In this document: positions 59,944 to 64,000 of the stretch, piece by piece
Position numbering within the stretch: the stretch's first letter is position 1
How the letters are laid out: every line of letters begins with the position of its first letter
NCBI GenBank assembly: GCA_005776885.1
Contig: SXOD01000009.1
Coordinates: forward strand, 1-64,000
Direction: 5' to 3'
DNA length: 64,000 nucleotides
DNA from: Planctomycetia bacterium
Lineage (GTDB): Bacteria > Planctomycetota > Phycisphaerae > Phycisphaerales > SM1A02
The notes under the pieces: generated by a model
Databases searched by the model: none
The model's input: only the letters and a program-made list of their open reading frames with translations
Told to the model about the DNA's origin: nothing
Program-made: the position numbers and the translations under genes

Positions 59944-59978
59944 TCGGATTCGACCAAAAAAACGTCGATTCTGATCAG
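59935..59978. repeat. 44-bp palindromic element, family 2, copy B
   Basis: The arms TTGGATTGATCGGATTCGAC and GTCGATTCTGATCAG match copy A (31701-31744) except for one base, but the centre is CAAAAAAAC instead of GATTTTTTG, which is almost its reverse complement. The asnB stop codon is the TGA inside GATTGATC. A likely 14-bp imperfect hairpin at the transcript end. Confidence 0.7.
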
Positions 59979-59983
59979 TTCAC

Positions 59984-60019
59984 GGGGGGCGACGGGGGGG
60001 ACCGGGGGGGGGAGGCGGG
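59984..60019 (+). other. G-quadruplex-forming G-runs between convergent genes
   Basis: GGGGGG-CGAC-GGGGGGG-ACC-GGGGGGGG-AGGC-GGG gives four G-runs with short loops, immediately after palindrome copy B and just before the stop of the converging dockerin-protein gene. The pattern fits an intrinsic quadruplex. It may block polymerases or mark the end of both genes. Confidence 0.7.
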
Positions 60020-60021
60020 CC

Positions 60022-61602
60022 TCACCCCGTCCACGCCGCGAGCAGGATCGACAGGTCGCCGGCATCGACCAGGCCGCTGCCGTCGATGTCAGCCGCACCT
60101 GCAGCGCTGCCCGAGAGTCCCCACGCGCTCAGCAAGAGCGCCAGGTCCGAGCCGCTCACGGAGCCGTCGCCGTCGATGTCTCCCTGGACGCCGTTGTCCG
60201 GCGGGCCGAGCGAGCCGTCAGCGATTTGACGAGCCGCGTAGATGTCAGTCTCGCCGTCCCGCGAGTCCATCCAGACCCACACCACGCCGCCTTCGACGCT
60301 GAGTGCCTGCGGCCGGCTCTGTGAACCGGACGCGGAGCAGATCGGCATCGGCGTGGCCCCCCACTCCGAGTGGCCAGTGGCGTCGAACCGGAGGGAGCCC
60401 ATCGTGGAAGTGGTCGCCGTGGACCAGCTGAGCGCGCTGGCCACCGCCTGGCCGTCAAGCAGCGAGACGCGAGTCCAGAAGGTGTCGTAGGTCGCGGATG
60501 ACATTGGGTAGACCGCTACGCCGTTGGCGCCCCACAGGCGGGTGCCCGCAGCATCGAAGGCCTGAATCGCCGAGCCATTGCTGGTGCTCGGTGGCGGCAG
60601 TCCTTGGTCCCAGGTGACAAAGGTGCGGCCAGTCGCAGAGTCGAACACGACATCGGGCGCCGTGCGGTCGACGCCGGTGCTGGTGGATGTGACCGTCACG
60701 CCGTTCGTGCCCCAGAGGCGCGTCCCGTCCGCAGCGAGACGCTGAGCCTGGCACTGGAGCGGCGAACTGGTGTACCACGCAAAGATGGCACCGCCCGCAT
60801 CGTCGATCACAAAGCCGGGGAAGTTGCCAAACTGGAGGGACCCCGTCGAGAAGACCGGAAGCGTCACGGCGCCCCACGTGGCCGTCCCGTCCGCCGCGAA
60901 CTTCTGGGCTTTCAACGTCTTTGCCCCCGTGAAGGTGGTGTAGTGCACCACGCTCACGATCGTGCTGCCGTCGGAGCCGCCACTCTTGACGTCGCTGGCG
61001 ATCTGCGTGCCAGCGCCACCGATGGCGATGCGCGCGGGCCACGCCAACGATCCGTCGGCGTTGAGCCGATGCACGTACGAGGTTGCCGCCCCACCATTCC
61101 AGGCCACCACGATGTCGCCATCGCTGGCCACGCCCACCTTGGGCTGGTTCGCCGACTCCGTCGAGGGGCTCACCTGTACGCCATTGGCGCCGAAGGCCAT
61201 CGACCCGTCAGCGTTTACGGCCGCGACCGTGACTCGATCGCCGCCGAACCGCGGGTCCCGGAAGGCGAGGATCGCGCGCCCCTGAAGGTCCGCGGCCAGC
61301 CCGTAGTCCTGCGTGCTGGAGTAGCTGCGGTCGGCGACCAGGATGCCGTCCGCCGCCCACATCGCGTTGCCCATGGCGTCCATGCGCTGGAGGTAGACGT
61401 CGTACCCACCGGAACGGTTGTCAAACCACGAGATGTAGCACCCGCCCTGACCGTCCGGGACGATCTTGGGCTGGGCCTGTTCTCCGCTCGCGGTGCAGAT
61501 CCCGTTGTCGGAGGCCGCGTCCGTTGACCAGTCCGCGGAGGCCGAACCGATAATGGGGGTGACGACGAAGGCGAGAGCGATTGATGTCAATGACTTCTTC
61601 AT
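60022..61602 (-). CDS. Secreted repeat protein with dockerin-type C-terminus
   Basis: The 526-aa exported protein begins at the ATG at 61602 with a signal peptide (SLTSIALAFVVTPIIGSASA). The body has propeller-like repeats with the phrase W...DG or NADGSLAW (for example YVHRLNADGSLAWPARIAIGG, KFAADGTATWGAVTLPV and AFDAAGTRLWGANGVAV). The C-terminus has two Asp-rich repeats (GDIDGDGSVSGSDLALLLSAW and ADIDGSGLVDAGDLSILLAAW). It is predicted to be a beta-propeller anchored or displayed outside the cell. No enzyme motif is seen. It is divergent from the MFS gene. Confidence 0.85.
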   Translation of the reverse strand: MKKSLTSIALAFVVTPIIGSASADWSTDAASDNGICTASGEQAQPKIVPDGQGGCYISWFDNRSGGYDVYLQRMDAMGNAMWAADGILVADRSYSSTQDYGLAADLQGRAILAFRDPRFGGDRVTVAAVNADGSMAFGANGVQVSPSTESANQPKVGVASDGDIVVAWNGGAATSYVHRLNADGSLAWPARIAIGGAGTQIASDVKSGGSDGSTIVSVVHYTTFTGAKTLKAQKFAADGTATWGAVTLPVFSTGSLQFGNFPGFVIDDAGGAIFAWYTSSPLQCQAQRLAADGTRLWGTNGVTVTSTSTGVDRTAPDVVFDSATGRTFVTWDQGLPPPSTSNGSAIQAFDAAGTRLWGANGVAVYPMSSATYDTFWTRVSLLDGQAVASALSWSTATTSTMGSLRFDATGHSEWGATPMPICSASGSQSRPQALSVEGGVVWVWMDSRDGETDIYAARQIADGSLGPPDNGVQGDIDGDGSVSGSDLALLLSAWGLSGSAAGAADIDGSGLVDAGDLSILLAAWTG

Positions 61603-61675
61603 GGGAAAACCGATTGGCAAAGGTAGCTCCGACTGCCTTGATTGGCATGGAAACCGGAAGATTCCAAAGAAAGTC

Positions 61676-62911
61676 GTGTCTGTGGCTTTGATTCCGCGGG
61701 CCCCCGGCGGGTGGCGAAGCGCCTTCGCCTTTGCGTCCGCGCTGGGCTTTGTCTTCCTTCAGTTTGCCTTCCAGGGAGCCTTCGCGACGATGGCCCCCTC
61801 CATTGGGGACACCCTCGGCTTGGAGGGGGGCCAAGTCGCCGTGCTGGTCGCGATCTTCTTCGTGTCCTACGCCGCGGCCCAACTTCCCGTCGGCGTCCTT
61901 CTGGACCGTGTCGGGCCCCTGGTCGTCCTCCCCGCTGCGTGCCTGGCGATGGGTCTTGGTGCACATTGGCTGGCGGGATCGACCAGCTTCGGCGAGGCCT
62001 GTCTGTGGAGACTCTGGTTGGGGGTGGCCAGTGCATTCGCGTTCGCCGGCGCCGTGCTGCTGGCCGAACGCCGCATGCCGCAGCGATGGGTTCCGCTGTG
62101 TGTTGGCGTCGTTGATGCAGCGATGGGGGTCGGGAGCGCGCTTGGAGTCTGGCTCGGTTCGCGGACCCAGGACTGGCGGCCGATGGTCGACTCGTTCGCC
62201 TGGATCGCGGTGCCCGTGACAATCCTCATGTTCGTGGGTATCGGGCGGACCAGCGCGCGGGGCGTTGCATCGATCCAAGAGGCTCGGGAGACTTCGATCA
62301 CGGGGTCGATCCGGCAACTCCTTGGCAATCCTCGGATCAGGGCCCTGGCGATCACCTACTTCTGCTCCGCTGGCCTCATCTTTGGATTGGCTGGCTATTG
62401 GAATGTTCCGCTCCAGCTGGCGTACGGGAGGACCTCGGAACTGGCCGGATGGTTTGGCACAGCCTTCTTCCTCGGACTGGCCGTGGGCAGCCCGGTCTCA
62501 GGCGCGCTGGTTGGTCGATCCGTGCCGCCGCTTCGGCTGCTCGTCTGGGGTGCCGCGATCGGTGCCATGGCATGCGCAGTCATCGTCTATGTCCCTCGTG
62601 TGAACATCCTTGCGGTTCCGATTGGATTCTGGGGACTGCTTGGACTTTCCTTGGGGACCAGCATGCTCCTGTTCCCGCTGGCGGTCCGAGAGGGTGGTCC
62701 GGTCGCTGCCGCGACCGCCGTCACCCTGGTCAACACGGCGGGGCTGCTTGGAGGCGGACTCTTCCAGTTCGTGCCATCGATCATCATGCGGCTTGAGCCA
62801 TCGATGAGTGAACTCGCGGCGGTTCGATGGGCACTCAGCGTGCAGATGATTGGTGCGATCGTGGCATGGATCGTGTTGATTCGCTTGTCAAGATCGATGA
62901 AGCACGGTTAG
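61676..62911 (+). CDS. MFS transporter
   Basis: A 411-aa transporter with twelve predicted helices, starting near AFAFASALGFVFLQFAFQGAF. LPVGVLLDRVGPLVVLP is the loop 2-3 signature of the major facilitator superfamily (the GxLxDRxG form). Polar residues are sparse in the helices. The start is unclear; I use the GTG at 61676 because the ORF track's opening at 61466 is antisense to the neighbouring gene. The stop lies 17 bases before the SET-domain gene. Its neighbours downstream, a SET protein and an adenylation-domain protein, suggest export of, or self-protection from, a small biosynthetic product; this is inference. Confidence 0.85.
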   Translation: MSVALIPRAPGGWRSAFAFASALGFVFLQFAFQGAFATMAPSIGDTLGLEGGQVAVLVAIFFVSYAAAQLPVGVLLDRVGPLVVLPAACLAMGLGAHWLAGSTSFGEACLWRLWLGVASAFAFAGAVLLAERRMPQRWVPLCVGVVDAAMGVGSALGVWLGSRTQDWRPMVDSFAWIAVPVTILMFVGIGRTSARGVASIQEARETSITGSIRQLLGNPRIRALAITYFCSAGLIFGLAGYWNVPLQLAYGRTSELAGWFGTAFFLGLAVGSPVSGALVGRSVPPLRLLVWGAAIGAMACAVIVYVPRVNILAVPIGFWGLLGLSLGTSMLLFPLAVREGGPVAAATAVTLVNTAGLLGGGLFQFVPSIIMRLEPSMSELAAVRWALSVQMIGAIVAWIVLIRLSRSMKHG

Positions 62912-62928
62912 CATCTCGCCACTCCGAC

Positions 62929-63429
62929 ATGCCGCAGGTCATTCACGCCTCGCATGGCACGATGCTGATCTCCAGCCGTGCCTATGCCCCCAACGACATC
63001 ATCCTCTCCATCGATGTTGCCGTGGGCATCTCCCCCACACCAGATCGATACAGCGTCCAGATCGGCGTCGGCACGCATGTGTTGCCGCCGCGCGACCTGC
63101 CGCGCGATGCACCGCCGTACTGGCGCTACCTCAATCATGCCTGCAACCCCAGCGGTCGATGGGTGGGGCTGGAACTGCGGGCACGGAGAGCGATCGCGGA
63201 AGGCGATGAACTCACATTCAACTACCTCACGACCGAGTGGGAGATGAACGAACCCTTCCACTGCCGATGCGGCACCTGCGGTGGCCGTCGCATCGCTGGC
63301 TTCCGACACGCCACCGTGGAGGATCGACACTCGGTCGATGCCGAGCTGGCCTCGCACATCCGCGAACTGTGGGCGAAGCATGGCCTGACCCAACCGGCCC
63401 ATGCGACTGCTGCAGCACATCTTCGCTGA
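62929..63429 (+). CDS. SET-domain protein (putative lysine methyltransferase)
   Basis: The 166-aa protein starts at the ATG at 62929. It has the SET core: [35 protein letters not shown] (the NHxCxPN-like pseudoknot strand), [20 protein letters not shown] (the catalytic Tyr motif) and a post-SET-like cysteine cluster ([13 protein letters not shown]). SET proteins methylate lysines with S-adenosylmethionine. Small bacterial forms are seen next to biosynthetic genes. The last 29 bases overlap the adenylation-domain gene, so the two are translationally linked. The target could be a ribosomal or carrier protein, or a small molecule; nothing here decides it. Confidence 0.85.
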   Translation: MPQVIHASHGTMLISSRAYAPNDIILSIDVAVGISPTPDRYSVQIGVGTHVLPPRDLPRDAPPYWRYLNHACNPSGRWVGLELRARRAIAEGDELTFNYLTTEWEMNEPFHCRCGTCGGRRIAGFRHATVEDRHSVDAELASHIRELWAKHGLTQPAHATAAAHLR

Positions 63430-64000
63430 GGCGGTTCGCCGGCATGGCGACCAGGTCGCTGTCGACACCGCCTGCGCCCCATCGCGGCGCCGGGTGACCT
63501 ACAGCGAGCTGGCGCGCGAGGTTGCGGGGCTTGCGGCGCCCATCCAAGCTTCGTGCCAGGCCGCTCGGGGGGCGCAGGCCGCGCGGGCCGAACCCATCGT
63601 CGCGATCTGCTGCTCACGGGAAGACGAGCGGCTCTATGTGGCCCAACTGGCGGCCAATGTGGCCGGGGCTGCCTGGACAGTGATCGAGCCTGGCGCTCCC
63701 GACGCTCATCTCGCACGCATCCTGGCGCTGGCCGAACCTTCGCTGGTGCTTGGCGCGCCATCAGAGGTGGATCGCCTTCGCACTGTCACCACTGCCCCCG
63801 TGTATCCGCTGTCAACCCTGCGCGACCATCCTTCGCTGGAGGCGGCGTTGGCGCTGCTCGAACAACCCGGGAGTGCCAGCCAGCTGGCGTATGTCATCTT
63901 CACATCCGGGACAACCGGTGCACCGAAGGGTGTTGAGATCGAGCATCGAAGCGTCGTCCGACTGGTGGACGGCGACCGCCAGGAGTTTGGGATTGGTCCC
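63401..64000 (+). CDS. NRPS-type AMP-binding (adenylation) protein, 3' partial
   Basis: The ORF track misses this gene because it runs off the end. The frame from the ATG at 63401 stays open to base 64000 (200 codons). It reads [20 protein letters not shown] (an adenylation-domain start), [14 protein letters not shown] and then [20 protein letters not shown] at about residue 165, the A3 phosphate loop typical of nonribosomal peptide synthetase adenylation domains. It would activate an amino or other carboxylic acid as acyl-AMP, probably for loading onto a carrier domain beyond the window. It overlaps the SET gene by 29 bases. The specificity residues lie outside. Confidence 0.88.
   Translation, partial: MRLLQHIFAEAVRRHGDQVAVDTACAPSRRRVTYSELAREVAGLAAPIQASCQAARGAQAARAEPIVAICCSREDERLYVAQLAANVAGAAWTVIEPGAPDAHLARILALAEPSLVLGAPSEVDRLRTVTTAPVYPLSTLRDHPSLEAALALLEQPGSASQLAYVIFTSGTTGAPKGVEIEHRSVVRLVDGDRQEFGIGP

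Noticed and set aside
1-64000. Prophage, insertion sequence or integrative element
   Set aside because: No transposase, integrase, capsid, terminase or terminal repeats seen; the toxin-antitoxin pair and gene remnants alone do not support one.

Overview
The window is 64 kb of GC-rich DNA (roughly two thirds G+C, with strong third-position GC in real genes) and almost no mobile DNA. It most likely comes from a planctomycete of the Phycisphaerae type. The main evidence is four secreted proteins ending in the paired Asp-rich 'GC-type dockerin' calcium repeats (D-x-D-G-D ... ADL ... LLxAWG), plus three proteins or remnants ending in a PEP-CTERM-like tail (VIPAPGA...RRRR). FG-GAP/ASPIC proteins, a sialidase, sulfotransferase, ThuA and MuiA-like proteins fit the same lineage. 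I see no rRNA, tRNA, CRISPR array or insertion sequence.

Layout. 0-0.7 kb: a RelE/HigB-like toxin with an internal deletion and its HigA-like antitoxin. 1-4 kb: a secreted sialidase facing a fatty-acid desaturase. 4.2-10 kb: an MdtNOP-like efflux locus (TolC and a GNAT enzyme leftward; YtcA, HlyD and a FUSC-metallopeptidase fusion rightward). 10-15 kb: a double thioredoxin protein, a broken PEP-CTERM gene, PhnA, a YHYH protein and a ThuA-like protein. 15.4-21 kb: Fic enzyme, membrane protein, ECF sigma factor, PEP-CTERM protein and a large SGNH lipoprotein. 21-28.5 kb: a leftward heavy-metal RND efflux operon (TolC, CusB-like, CusA-like) flanked by two histidine-rich proteins. 28.7-36 kb: a rightward electron-transfer group (beta-propeller/dihaem protein, multihaem b/c cytochrome, ASPIC protein). 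36-38.7 kb: a 2-oxoadipate dioxygenase-like enzyme and a small membrane protein. 38.8-41.9 kb: a Met/Cys-rich small ORF behind a near-consensus promoter, then a transsulfuration enzyme and homoserine dehydrogenase. 42-50 kb: lectin-like dockerin protein, ClpP-like secreted protein, Ntn-hydrolase, DUF1579 protein, a second PLP sulfur enzyme, and a tightly overlapping trio of small genes. 50-56 kb: TPR-sulfotransferase, then a trigger-factor-like/ASPIC/TPR operon. 56-64 kb: MuiA-like protein, asparagine synthase, dockerin protein, MFS transporter, SET-domain protein and the start of an NRPS-type adenylation protein that runs off the end.

Themes. Much of the region serves the cell surface and periplasm: secreted binding and degrading proteins, efflux pumps and periplasmic redox proteins. 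Many operons use 4-base ATGA/GTGA overlaps. The most unusual non-coding features are two families of dispersed palindromes: a 47-bp element between two convergent gene pairs in inverted orientation, and a 44-bp element at two gene ends whose central A/T tract is inverted between copies. A candidate Met/Cys attenuation leader precedes the methionine-branch genes. Several loci carry gene remnants (toxin, AbiEii-like partner, PEP-CTERM gene).
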